Made by a program: the position numbers and the translations under genes. The notes below the pieces were generated by a model. That model was given only the letters and a program-made list of their open reading frames with translations, was not told the DNA's origin and searched no databases. A DNA stretch of 64,000 bases. It comes from Ignelater luminosus (taxonomy: Eukaryota; Arthropoda; Insecta; Coleoptera; Elateridae). This document shows positions 1 to 13,200 of this stretch, piece by piece. The number at the start of each line of letters is the position of its first letter. The stretch's first letter is position 1. The stretch lies in contig VTPC01007128.1 in assembly GCA_011009095.1 (NCBI GenBank), positions 1 to 64,000 of the forward strand, in the 5' to 3' direction.

Positions 1-123
1 GGGAAATGTAGAGAAGGACTTACCTTTAATAGTATACTATTATGAGTATCTATTTATAAAAGTAGTTTTTCATATAGATAACAATATCATACATGAAATG
101 ACAAACATCTATTATTGCATATA

Positions 124-366
124 CGAGGGTGGTCCCAGTATAAAATGGCCTGACAAGATTGTAAAAGGAAAAATTCCTTGGGAATTTCAAAAAATAGTGC
201 GCATGACCATAAACGCCATCCAGATGTTCTTTAATTTCAGCTGTTGATAGAAATCTCATTACACTCTCCAATACTCGATTTTAGACATCTTGCGCCGTAG
301 CAATGTTGCTACAGCGTTTCTAGATATACTACAACAAACCAACTTGTTATGGGACAGCCCTCATGC
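124..366 (-). mobile_element. Mariner-type deletion derivative (MITE-like)
   Basis: Seen: a TIR-like end at ~124 (ACGAGGGTGGTCCCAG) and a related inverted end at ~350-366 (rc ATGAGGGCTGTCCCAT) bracket about 240 bp. On the minus strand a start codon near 293 begins a short coding stretch (MSKIEYWRV..., with a frame break), followed by EIKEHLDGVYG, which resembles the N-terminus of mariner transposases. The coding part then runs straight into the far terminus, so nearly all of the transposase is deleted. The subfamily cannot be assigned and the exact ends are uncertain by a few bases. Confidence 0.5.
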
Positions 367-1235
367 TTTCACACAAAAAACTGAGGGGTTTCTATTTGAT
401 AAACTGAGTTGAGCAGGAAAGTAAAACAAACTCAGTGTTTTAATGTTAACTGTTTCTTCGAGAGGTAGCATCGATAATAAGAAGAAAAGCAATCATTTTT
501 TGCAATTTACATAGTAGTTTACAAAATCTTCAAAAACGTACCATTCTTCTATTTTAGGAAAATTGAGCATTTTCTTATTTAAATGAATAAACTTGATACA
601 TCCTCAGCTAAACCAAAAGCAATCTTGAGCATCCCACTTAGTCGAAAAATGACAAACATTCTAATATCCTATAAGTTACGAAACTCTATTTCAAAGTATA
701 AGAAAATGGTGAATTGTTTCCACTTCTTGTAGACACCTTGTATATTTATTTTGTACGTTAATGATATCACTTATTCTTTGCGTATGTTTAAAAGAATTAT
801 TAACACTAATTAATATGGTGATTTTAATAATAAGTTCTATGTTCAAGTACAGTAAAGTAAATGTTTTTTATAGCACCTTCACACCGATTAAACTAAATTA
901 TGGCTAATTTCAACACTATGTATTAGAAAAATGACCATTACTTAACCTTTTTCACATCAAATCTTCTTTCCAAGACCTACTTTGCTGGTAATCTTGCAGA
1001 ATTCAAAAAAATTAATTAATCAGCAAGGCAGATTTTTATTCATTGTAACAATTCTGCCATCCAAAATGATGTCTTTGAAAACGGTATGAATAGAATTTAC
1101 AAATAGGTAATTGAATGAATTGATTTTAATACTACCGTAAGGGTATTAATATTTATTTTCCAACCGGTCTTTAATTTATCAATTTGCATATAAAATCAAG
1201 ATGTCAAGTGTAAAAACCATAACAGTATTGAAAAG
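367..1235. other. 5' flank of ABCG gene 1
   Basis: AT-rich non-coding DNA upstream of the first coding exon. I see no convincing ORF, transposon terminus or clear core promoter. Gene 1's 5' UTR and promoter should lie in its last few hundred bases, but the start of transcription cannot be fixed from sequence alone. Confidence 0.4.
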
Positions 1236-4200
1236 ATGAGTGAAATCAGCAAAATTGTGCCAGTAGATATAGAATTTCAAGATTTAAATTATGTGATTAA
1301 AGGAAGAAGTGAGTATACCTACATATTCTTCAATGAACAATTTAACAATTAGAAAGAAAGAAATTGTTAGAGAAATTCACTTCCGATCAAAGTTTTCCCA
1401 AAACAATATTTTGCTAAATTTGCGTTTCTCAACCTTTTGCATTTTATGCGAAGATGTAAACAAATAATTTCAATATCACGACTAACGTCTTCATGAATTC
1501 CAACTATTGAGAATTCTTAAAACTTTATAACTATAATTGTTGTCATTTATTTTTAAAGTGCAAGATCAGTTTATTATTATTTGATAACCTGCGCACTTTA
1601 ATTTGTTAATTACTTTCCATGCTTTTCGAACAACATTGCTAGAAATCAAAGTAACTTAAATAAAGCGTTTCATGCAACACTGAATTATTAAATGATAAGT
1701 TTAGCGTGATTAGGTAAATATAAAACCAGTAAAGTTCAATATCTTACTTATAGGTGTAAAGCGTGTCTTAAAGTCGATAAATGGAAATTTCTATTCTGGC
1801 GAACTCACGGCAATCTTAGGGGCAAGTGGTTCAGGAAAAACAACATTGTTGAATATTCTAGCTGGATATATGTAAGTGCATAGAGCAATAACTGCGTTCT
1901 TTTCTTCTTTGTGATTTAATAAATTACTTATTGGACTAAACAGATCAAATAACCTTATTTCTACTACAATAATTGATAAAAAGTACCTTATTTGACTCAC
2001 CTATAGTAGGAACAAAATATGTTAAGATATTCTCATAATATCCGTATCGTTTTGCGTCTAGTGAATAACGTATCGAATATTTAGTGCTTCAGATGGATTA
2101 AGGTTTAAAATCAATGGTTGTTATCAAAGTTTTGTATTACAAACATTTTTATAAACATCTTCTGAAAATGGGTACTTGTAACTGCGGTATGTAACTCGTA
2201 AAGAAAAACTTACCCTAACCTCCAGCCGGCGACTTTAAAGCGTAGATAAGGAGAAGAAGCATAAAATATAATAACAAAAACTATAACTCAAATTACTTAA
2301 TACCTGTTTATTATCAATACTGATGTAACGTGGAAGATTCAAGCAGACTATCTTTAATTTAATTATTTATTTTGCCGATTAAACAACTATTGTTGATTAC
2401 AAGTAATAAAGAATATTTACATTTGACATTGGAAGCACCTAATAAAGATGTAGTAGAATAATCACTTTTGCTTTCAATCTTTTGTGGATTTCTCTCTGAC
2501 CGTTACTGTATAGATAGACGACAGGTTGGGTTTTTCATGGAGCTGTTCATTTTGATAAACCATGGTGCATTTGTTAGCATTGAAGCTTGTAAAATATGCC
2601 TTAAAAGTTTTGAAATACGCATGTAAAATGCCATACAAATAACATAAAACATCCACTTATTATGTATTTATATTAAAGCATTAATTAATTAATTAATTGT
2701 TAAATTATGCCGCCAAAAATTTAATATATGCGAGGGAATATGTAACGGATAAAATCTGGAAAAGTGGCCTACTACCTGTTACGGAGATCGGTAGATGTTC
2801 AATCCCGTAGCTGTAAGTCGAAGGCGGGCGTGGTTCAAAATGAACTTATCTCAAAACTTTAAAATGATTTGCTTAAGCTCATAAAGACTCAAGTCAGATA
2901 TCAAGATGTCAACTGAAAGGCCGACCAACGTAGCTTCTCGTCGATCAGCACCCTGTATATAAGTACCTAAGCAAACAACACCCTGTATATAGATGCAGGT
3001 AGCAATGCCATATAACACCAAAAGTGTATTGGAACGCTTCCCAAACAAACTTACCCGGGATAGGTTATTACTTATTTACTTCAAAGCAACACTATATAGC
3101 TCAGTTGAAGGCGCAATAATAAATATATTAGATGTATTAATTAGGTACTCCACATAAGACGCCGTCCTTGTTTGTCTGGAATCATACCACTTACATAAAC
3201 ATGTTTATTACAACAAAAACAGATCAAGATTTGGACTATAATTATTTCCAAATCTGGTTCACAAGTAACAGGTACAACTAATCCCTTTTTCTGTAAAGTG
3301 ATGATAAAGAAAGACACAATAAAACAATACGGAATTATACAATAATAACAATTTATTTAACTCATGGCAAAATGTTTGAATAAAAAATGTAAACGTCAGA
3401 ATACAACAAATAAAATTATTTAACTTTTACTTAATACAAATGAATTCAAATCCCAAATATGAAACTATAACGTTTATGAATAATTTTACTCAACAAAATG
3501 AATCAAAATAATCAATAATATTTAATAGTGATGCTCAAAGACAAAATGAAAAATTTAATCACAAATAAAGATAGTTAGTTCGTGAATAATTTCCAAAATT
3601 TTACATTTAAATTTTTACAATCTAAAAAAGAATATTTTTAGCTTAAGTTACCTAGATTATTACGTTAAGAGTTCTATTAAACAATAACTCTGAACAGTAT
3701 CAATAAATGAAATTTTTAACTCTATCTGCATTTAGTTTGAAATTTTCAAACACCCCCAACAGAAGGGTTTCACACAAAACAAAATAAATTATAAAGATGA
3801 AATAAACAGTACTGTAACGCGCCACCCCTAGAATATACTAGAAAATCTCCGGAACAGTCGCGAACAAGCTGGTCGAATGCGCCGAAGAAGTCTCGAACTA
3901 TCCAGAGTCGAATGTGCAGGAAAATGGGGGGAATCTTCTAGCCCCATCGAGAACTAACGCGGGAACGAATATAAGGCTGCGTTGATGGAACCGAAGGCAG
4001 TTCTACAGTTAATCAGCGAGTAGTTACGAACGAAATAAATGTTAATTCGTGATAAATAAATTCTTCTGTACATAATTAAATAAATAGTTTAGTGTAAATA
4101 AATTCTGGAAATAAATTGTAATAAACTAAGTAAAAATAAATATTATTAAATATAAATAAACGTTTTATATAAAAAGAACATTACAGTACCTTATTTCTAA

Positions 4201-7200
4201 TACAATATCTTTGTCGGTGCCAAGGGTTGCAAAGATTGGCTCTCGCTGCAGTGGTAACGACTTCAGCAGACAAAGAACTCGAAACACGAGCCGGTAACAA
4301 AGTTTTTAACAAAACAAGAACGTAAATTTTTATTTTAGCAGTCTTTCAACAAGCAATTAAGCGTTGCCCTCATAAACACAAAAGGGTCTTTTAAACGACA
4401 CAAACGTCCACAATTATTACTGCTCAGTTCTCTTTTTCCAACAAACAGAATAAAAACATCAAAGTTACTACATTCGTGGTCAACACACAAGATGCGTTTT
4501 CCGGAATACTGGCGGCAACTAAATTGCAAATAAAACGAAACTTGTTGCTAACACACGACACAAAACAGGTAATTAGAAATACACCACGATAATGGAGTCT
4601 CCACCGAACTCGCTGTTAACCAATACAATCCCCATTAAAGACGGCAATTAAATTGCGAAAAGGAAATTTGACAATTCTTATCCACTCCTCGTGAACTCAA
4701 TAATTTAATCCGACTAGAATGTCGTAATTGTTCTTCAGGGCCAGCCTCCGAAAGAACACCATAATTCACAAAAACTTAAGACTTTCGAAGTCATGGCAAA
4801 ATTTAGCTTTATGTTAACAGGCGATTCAAACATACGGAGCGAGTCCGACCTTGTCGCCGAACCGCCTTCGCTGATGACCAAGCTGATACTCTCTAAAGAA
4901 CGCAAAAGTTTTTGACGCATAAGCGTCTCAAGATAACCAAAGTCAGGCATACACTGTATTATGAAGCTAAATACAGGCAGAAGTACGAACTATGGAAAAA
5001 TACGAACTCCTAGACTTCCTCTGTAAACCAGCCTTTCTTTTAAACATAAAAATGCTAAAACATAAATAAAGTTTCTGCAAATTCAGACGTATTACCATAG
5101 AAATGTTCAAATGTCTACAAAACAATTCTGTACTAAAATAAGGCACGTACACATGGTAATTAAAACATAACGAACCTTAAAAAAAATATTTTTCTAACAA
5201 CAAAAACAATTAGCAAGCGTTTAAGACGAAATAAAATAATAGATTATTACTGAATAAATACATTTGAGACGAAATTCAAATCAAGAGTCCGGATATGTAT
5301 GCGAAATTATAAAATAACATTACAAATATACACATAAAATTATATTAAACTATTATTATAAGTAATAATACGCAACAATTGAAATAACCACAGTAAGATT
5401 GATCTTTATTGCAACAATTATTTTTTTTATAAAAATAAAAACAAGATTGATTAGCATTTGTTTAAATGAAAAAATAAATTTTCTGCTGTCAAAATGTGGT
5501 GACTATCACCTAATATGAGTTCATTAGAAGACAATGATAATGGGACAATTCAAATTTATTTCTCTATTACTTTTTAATATTACACTAATTTGCTTCAAAT
5601 TACTAAAACCCTTGATCTTTTTAAACACATTTTCAACTTTATCTATTAATTCAGATAATTCCGAATTATTTATTTTCTAATATAACACCACTAATTACTT
5701 CTAATTACCTTTCCATCACAAACGATGCAGAAAATGTGATTTTCATCTTGAAATCGCTTAAATCTTTTATCCGTTCTTCTAAGAATTTTTTTAAATTTCA
5801 CTATGCTTTGATCTTAATATGATAATAAATTTATTCTTTTTATTTGTAAAACTAGCGATCAATAATTAAAAATTGTTCTTTCTATCTTTAGTTATCAAAC
5901 AGTACTTCCGGCACAAAAACTATCATCAGTATCTATCAGTTGCTTTTTAAAGGGCATCTTCACCTTTACAATTAAACAGAAAATGCAACTGTCTGGGTGC
6001 TGACTTGACCAACACTTATTTATTAATGCCTATTTTAATTTTGTTCACTCCAGACACTGACGAATATTTTTTATTATCCCCCCTTACAAAAAGTTCTTTA
6101 AAATGATCTATAACACCAAGTTACAGAATAAAAGATCTACAATAAAGGGTACCTCTATTTCAAAAGATTTGACCTGTTTGTGGTAAATATTACTAACTGT
6201 CGTCGTAGAAATCAAGTGTTATTTTATACAGGACCGGCTGAAAACGTTAGGCGAGGTATAGCCAAATAGGATTGCCATCCGGCTGGTATTTTATAAAAAC
6301 CTTTGGATGTCTATTCCGAAACCTATTTGGTTTGGAGCCACAGGAAGACTCTATATGGCTGGAGACCTCCCGTAAGGGGGCAAAAACAATCTGCTTAGGC
6401 AACCAACATACTTTGAGTCGATCCTGGCTCAAAGTTCAGATACAGATTGAGTTTTAGAATATTTTAACTTCTTAGACATGTATTGGTTTTTTGGCCCATT
6501 CAAGCCGGTTAAACCTTTCAAGACGGTTAGACCTTTCAGATTATTCGGGATCTTCAAGCCAGTTAGATATTTTTGCTCACGTTTACGAAACTTTTCTTGG
6601 TTACCCACCCACTCACTCACGAAGAATCTTTGGTTGCAACCTACTCAAGTTCAGGTCCGTTGACATATGAGTTCGTTATTCCCGTGTGTAACGAGATTTC
6701 TATGACTCGCAAGATTCCCATGAGTTACGTGATTCTCACGTGTTATTAAATTTGCGCGAGCCAAACTAAGTAAGGTAAATTTAAATTTAAGACACTCTTA
6801 GTATTTGTTATTATTTCTTAGCCCTTTGCAATTCTTATCTATGTTTAATAGTACAAGTACTTGCCCAAGATCTCTTTCTTTGGCACACCGTTCTCCGTAC
6901 ATCACCACTCTCCAAAACCGCTGTGCAAAGACAAAAGAATTTATGCAAAATTGTATGCACTATTTTATTTAGGTTGTGGGGTGATTTGGCGTAATTCATG
7001 GCCAAATATCTGACACGTGTTTCACGGCCCCACACAACCTATTTCATGTGAATATTATCTTTTCCTTTACCACACCATAACTCATCATGACTCACTCAAA
7101 TTTACGTTACGCGCCGTTTTCTAGACTATACGTCAGTCTATGAAAATTAAAGAACCGAAACCAAAAAGCAAGAAGTAGCCCCGAACTATGCGTTATCGAT

Positions 7201-10200
7201 TTTTCTATGTGGGTAAACATTTTGAAACTCAAACAAAAGCCAGGTGATCTTCAGATCAGGAAAGAAACCTTTCTGAGATCTACTTTCGTTGAAACTCAGC
7301 GGTAGCCAGTTCCATATCTCATCTTCCGTTAAGAGCCTAGGGGTCGTCTGATCCAAGATCTTCAACAACGCTGCGACTCAAGACTTTAGACTAAGAACGC
7401 TACTCGTTAAAGAGAGTAGAATTGTCGCCTGACTGGTATTTCGCATTTCCATAGTCCAAACAAAAACCCTTAAAAGAAATTTCACTAAACTATTGTTCTA
7501 AGAATTGTCACTCATTTAAATAGAAAAAACTAGAAAGAATTCCAAAGTACGCAAATTATACAAAAAAAAAACATAACTTATGCTGCGTATGCTTGATATA
7601 TCTCAAATATGATATATGAAGAAACGGACTTTTTATTTTGTAGTGCATGACAATATGTATTATACATACACTGCTCAAACTCTAAAGTGGGACACATCAT
7701 AAACTCATAACACTAAGCCAATTATTTTGTACTAATATACAGCTAAGTTGCAGATGAAAATTTAAATTAAATACTTCGTTAAATCAAAAAAGGGATTTAA
7801 TCTAGGCGTTCAATAAATTTGCTTTTAAACACAAAATTTATCACTTAATGCCTTCGTTAGACAGGCTATAAAAATGTTTAAAATTGAACCTAGACCAGCA
7901 TGTGAAATTTTTGATTAGCCCAAATCCTATAAAGCTTTAAAGCACAAAATTCTTAACAAATAACTCAAGCTTAAGGAACGGTAATTAAGGTAAAATAAAG
8001 AAAAACAGACTTACCACAAAACCTAGAACTTTCAAGATTTTTTACAGCGCTGTGAATACTGGAATCAAAGATAAAATCTGTAACAAACAACGCCCAAAAA
8101 ATCTCTTAACCCAGGCTTCCTAAGTTCGCTAAAATCTCTTTTATATTTTAAATTAAAATTATGTTAAATACTAATAGAACTTTAACAATCAAAAAAATTT
8201 GATGACAACTTCATCACATGCATTTGAGTAAATACTTTTATTACTAAGCAAAATTTATAAAACTAGAGTAAAAGTCTTTTACAGGTATTAAACACAAATT
8301 TTTAGCAATTAATTTCTTATATTGAGCATGGTGGGGAGGTTAAACAGGACATCAAAGAAGCAGCTGTTACGCAGGCATCATCAGTCCATCCAAACAGAGA
8401 CAATCTGGCCGCGAGTTGATCGGAAGCTACGGAGATTATTTCTTACTCAGTAGCCAAATTAAAATTGAGATCCACAAACCTCCGGGTTGCGAAAGAACTT
8501 ATATATAACCAAACATCTCGCATGAGATCTAGAAAAACAAGGACACAATCCTCTTACCCTCGCAGAGATAAGGCTTGTCACAACCACAAAATTATGCTGC
8601 CCTTAGCAACTGATATATACACACACGCCTCGAAGGCAACTTTCCGGTCAAGTGAAATCTTAGCACTGAGTCAAATTTACACATTAAGTCCCCTCCAACG
8701 GAAACTTGGTTCATAGAAAAATTAAAATTTAACAACCAAGGTGTTAGAATATAATACATTTACGAGTATATAGAATTTGTGTCATGTAGCGCCCTCTATG
8801 GGGTAAACACTGTATTATTGATATTGAGGCTAGTTTTAAGATTGAATGAATAACTTTGGTACGAGAAGTCGACGAAGGAACATGTAAAGAAAGAGTTTGG
8901 TTATTGTTAAAAGATGTATGTTAATTTAGAATAAACAATTAAAATATAAGTGTAGTATTCATTTTATTAACACAAGGGATGCCTCGAACCGGTATATTCT
9001 GTCTTGCATCAGGCCTTAGAATAAATTACAATTAGGCATAATTAATACCAAAGAAGCGACACAGATACCCACAGTAGAGAAAATTTGCAAGATTACTGGC
9101 TAAAGCGGATAGTGCAAAAAACCTTCCAATCAATAGTAGTGATAAGGATAAGCCCACCATAATCAACCGGAAGAAACTGTGCGATAGAGTAATATTAACC
9201 AGAAACCAAGTGACAGCTGTGACAGTTCACCATACTTCAGAAAATAAAATTAAAGATGGAAAAGAATATCCTTTGTGTGCCGCTTGCTATACTAATTAAA
9301 TTGAAACAAAATTTGTCAACCTAAAAATTGATTTTAGGATTATAGTCCAGTCAACGAAAGGGTTGTAGAGGATATGGAAAGGGGGAGAATTTTTCTCTTG
9401 AGAAATGTGTTGGGGGTAGTTAGGAGGCAAACATACTAAAAGTCCCCTAGCCCTGTCGCTTTAGGGGGGGAGGAGGGTGGAAAGGTCCCTTTTTCGGTTC
9501 TTCTCTTATAATTCGGAAACGGTGCATCGTACGGTAAGAAGTATTCCTTACAAAATAAACAATAATTAAATTCCTTACAAGAATGTTTATATTCATTTTC
9601 TTCCTATGTGTTATAGTTTCTGAAATATTCGCCAGCAAAAATCGATAATTTTAGAAAAACTTTTTTTGCCTCACATTTTTCATCAAACTTGTCCTTCTAA
9701 CTCCTCAGCCTTATGTTTTACAGAAAAGTTGTCAGACAGGAAGTTGTAGAGCATTAATGTTTCTTCAAGAATTTGTAACGTTTGCTAATTTATCTACGAC
9801 AGGTCAGAAGTTACAGCAATCTGAAGTTTTCGGATAAATTTCGTGATTTCTCAAGAAAAGTCAATGAATGCCCAAAAAGTGGTTGTAGAGATATTTCTCA
9901 CTTAAGGAATGTATTGGTGGTAGTTAGGAGGCAAACATACTAAGAGTCCCCATCCCTAGTCCTGTCGCTTCAGAGGGGGGGGGGGGGGTGTAAAAATCCC
10001 TTTTGTCGGTATTTTGATTATAACTCGGAAACGATGCTTCGTACGGTAAAACGTGTTCCTTACAAAATAAAAGATAATTAAGTTTCCTACAAGAATGTTT
10101 ATATTTATGTTCTTTCTATGTGTTTTAGTTGCCGAGATATTCGCCAGCGAAAATCGATAATTTTTTTTGCCTCACATTCTTTGTCAAACTTGTCCTTCTA

Positions 10201-13200
10201 ACTCCTCAGCCTTAAGTTTTCAGAAAGGTCTTCTGATGAGAAGTCGTAGAGCATTACATCTTCTTTCTAAATATGTATATTTACTAATTTATGTTTTACA
10301 GGTCAGAAGTTACAGCAATTTAAAGTTTTCGGATAAATTTCGTGATTTCTCAAAAAAACTATGCTTTCGTTATTATCGTTATTTATGTATTAAAAAATTG
10401 AAATTTAAAAACAATCTTACCTAGCCTTGTCAAATTCCAAATACATATTTCTGAAGGACATTTAATGCTCTACAACTTTCCGTCTGACGACCTTTCTGAA
10501 AACATAAGGCTGAGGAGTTAGAAGAACAAGTTTGACGAAGAATATGAGGCAAAAACAAATTATCGATGTTCGCTGGCAAATATCTCAGAAACTATAACAC
10601 ATAAAAAGAAGATAAATATAAACATTCTGGTAGGAAATTTAATTGTCTTTTATTTTGTAAGGGGCACGTTTTACCGTACGACGCACCGTTTTCGAGTTAT
10701 AAGCAAAATTCCGAAAAAAGGGATTTTTCCACCCCCTTCCCCACCTGAAGTGGCTGGGCTAGGGGCAGGGACTTTTAGTATGTTTGCCTCCTAATTACCC
10801 CTAACACATTCCTCAAGAGAAAAACTCTCCCCCCTGCCATGTTCTCTACAACTCCCTTTTAGGTATTCATTGCCTGGACTATTAATGAAGCTATAAAAAC
10901 TACTCGATCTTTTAGTATGAACTTGTCATTTTAAAATATCTCTCCAAAAAGAGAACTTTCAAAAAAATACAGGAACATACATACATAAATTGTACGAAAG
11001 TACAATTTAAATATAACACATGGAAAGGTGACTACAAGTGACAGTTACAAGTTATCACCTTTATTATATTGCTCTAGAATAGTGGAGTTTTCTAATATTA
11101 GCTTATAAAGTACCGTCTCACAGGCATATACAAGTATTCATTCAGTTCTTGGTGTAAATTTGCTGATGAGTAGTAAATGCAGCTGTTGTAGTCTAAAGTA
11201 GGCTATTTAGTTGAAGCTTTTTGTTAACGTATAGGCTCAATGTTAGAAGTATCCAGATCGATCCAGATTCTACTGAGGCATTTCTGACATTCCATTAAAC
11301 AATTTCATTGTTAAATGAAGCAGACGTAGAATTTTAAATTTTTCGTAAAGGAAATATCTTGGTTTCACATTTAGATTCCTTGAGTTTAATATTTCATAAA
11401 GCAAACTAACGGCGGAGACAATTTATTACTTTTTGAAATTGTTTAGCTGAATGGTGAAGGCTGTAATCTTAACTAGTAAATACGACTGCATCATGCGCAA
11501 ACATTGCGATTACTCCATGGTTACTCTGCATATTACTAACATGAATTATTAAGAGATGTTGATTGCAGAACGCTACCTTAAACAGTATCTGTTCTGATAG
11601 GTTTATATAGAACAATAGTGGCATTAGTTTTAACGGCAAGGTATTGATTATCCAAAAAGGAAATTATTATAACAGCGATGTAGCTAGAAATACCAAAATG
11701 CAGTAGTTTAGATTTAGGGTCTTCCAGTCGTACTTTAGCAAAGGCCTGCGCAACATCACGAAATGATACTGTTGTATTATACTGTTTACTTTCATAATCA
11801 ATTTCAACGAGTTCTACTAGTCTGAGCAGTTGCTGATGAGTACTATGATGCCTGCGAGAGCCAAATTGAAAACATGGTAATATATGTAAATGTTGCATGT
11901 CTTACTCGGGTTGAAATTGGATTATCTTCTCTAGAAGTTATGATCTCAGTAGCCTTATTGGTCAATACCTTTTTAAGAGAATTTTATTTAACATTTGCTA
12001 TTTTCTAATCTTTTGGAAAATATTCCTCTCTAAACAGACACTAAAAAGTAAAGCAAGGAAGATCATAAATTTACTTGTGAAATGCTTTAACGCTAAACTA
12101 GATATTATGACTGGTCTAGAAATTTTTTTAGATAAAGAGCTTTAATTATACCTTTAGGTTCTGATGAAGAAATAGGATTACTGTTTATTGGATAGGAAAG
12201 TGGGTTTTTCCGTAGGTAAGGCTGTCGGTAACTGAATTTGTGTAACCATTGGACCTTTTCATTGGTTGTGAGTCTGTTGTGTCTTATCTTGATTTAGTTG
12301 TTCTACCTGTGATATCAATGCATTGAATTTTCTTTCTGGTTTTCCATAGAGAACTTTTTGTTGATGTCGTCTATCTCCAGCCTTTAAGCGAGTCATCTGA
12401 CACTTTTATTAGCTTTTAGCACATTTTTTAACCTAAGTCACAAACTTCCCAATTTACCGTAACAAGTAATGCGTAATATATTCAAATAATAATTAATGCA
12501 TAAACATTATGTTTGTAAATACAGATCCACTGGAGTTACCGGTAGTATAAAAGTCAATGGAACACCTAGAAACATGAAGACATTTCATAAATTGGCAGCT
12601 TATATAATGCAGGACGATCTTTTACAACCATTTTTAAATGTAGAAGAAATGATGATGATAGCAGCCAAACTAAAATTAGGAGATCTTAAAAGTACAGAGG
12701 AAAAATCAGCAACAGTAAGTGTGCTAAACAAACCTCCAACGGCAAAAAAACCATTCTCTCTTTGTGTTACAGGTTAATGAAGTACTAACATTATTGGGTT
12801 TAGAAAAATGTTTAGGAATTAGAACAGAGGAGTTATCAAAAGGGCAGAAGAAAAGATTATCAGTCGCATTAGAAATGGTCAGTAATCCACCGGTAATATT
12901 CTTAGATGAACCAACCAGGTTAGTTTTTAAAGTAGAAATATGGAAGGAATTAATTTGTTCTTTTCTTCTAGCGGAATGGACACTGTATCAGCAAAACAGT
13001 GTTTAAATACTTTTCAGACTTTAACAAAGCAAGGAAAAACTGTAATTTGTACAATTCATCAACCTTCTGCGTCTATGCTACAGCAATTCGATCAAGTAAG
13101 TAGTATTATTTTAGTGATTTAATTAACTATTTAAGATTATTAATTAACAGGTATATTTTATACACGATGGGTTGTGCGTTTACAATGGTTCCATGACTAA

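Larger units (their letters stand above)
1872..12524 (+). other. Intron 2 of ABCG gene 1, filled with repeats
   Basis: A 10,653-bp intron from a GTAAGT donor at 1872 to the acceptor ending at 12524. It splits the NBD just after the Walker A exon. It holds a dispersed repeat (about 2776-3420), a solo LTR (3813-4185), a TIR element with internal repeats (9343-10881) and a Jockey RT relic (about 11560-12040). The same intron in gene 2 is 5.6 kb and also filled with transposons. Confidence 0.85.

Noticed and set aside
8785..8974. Possible second solo LTR (TGTAGCGCCCTCT...AACACA)
   Set aside because: The start looks LTR-like, but I found no target-site duplication or partner copy and the end is arbitrary.
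9447..9638. 63-aa ORF in the repeated unit
   Set aside because: Not preserved as an open frame in the other units of the same element.
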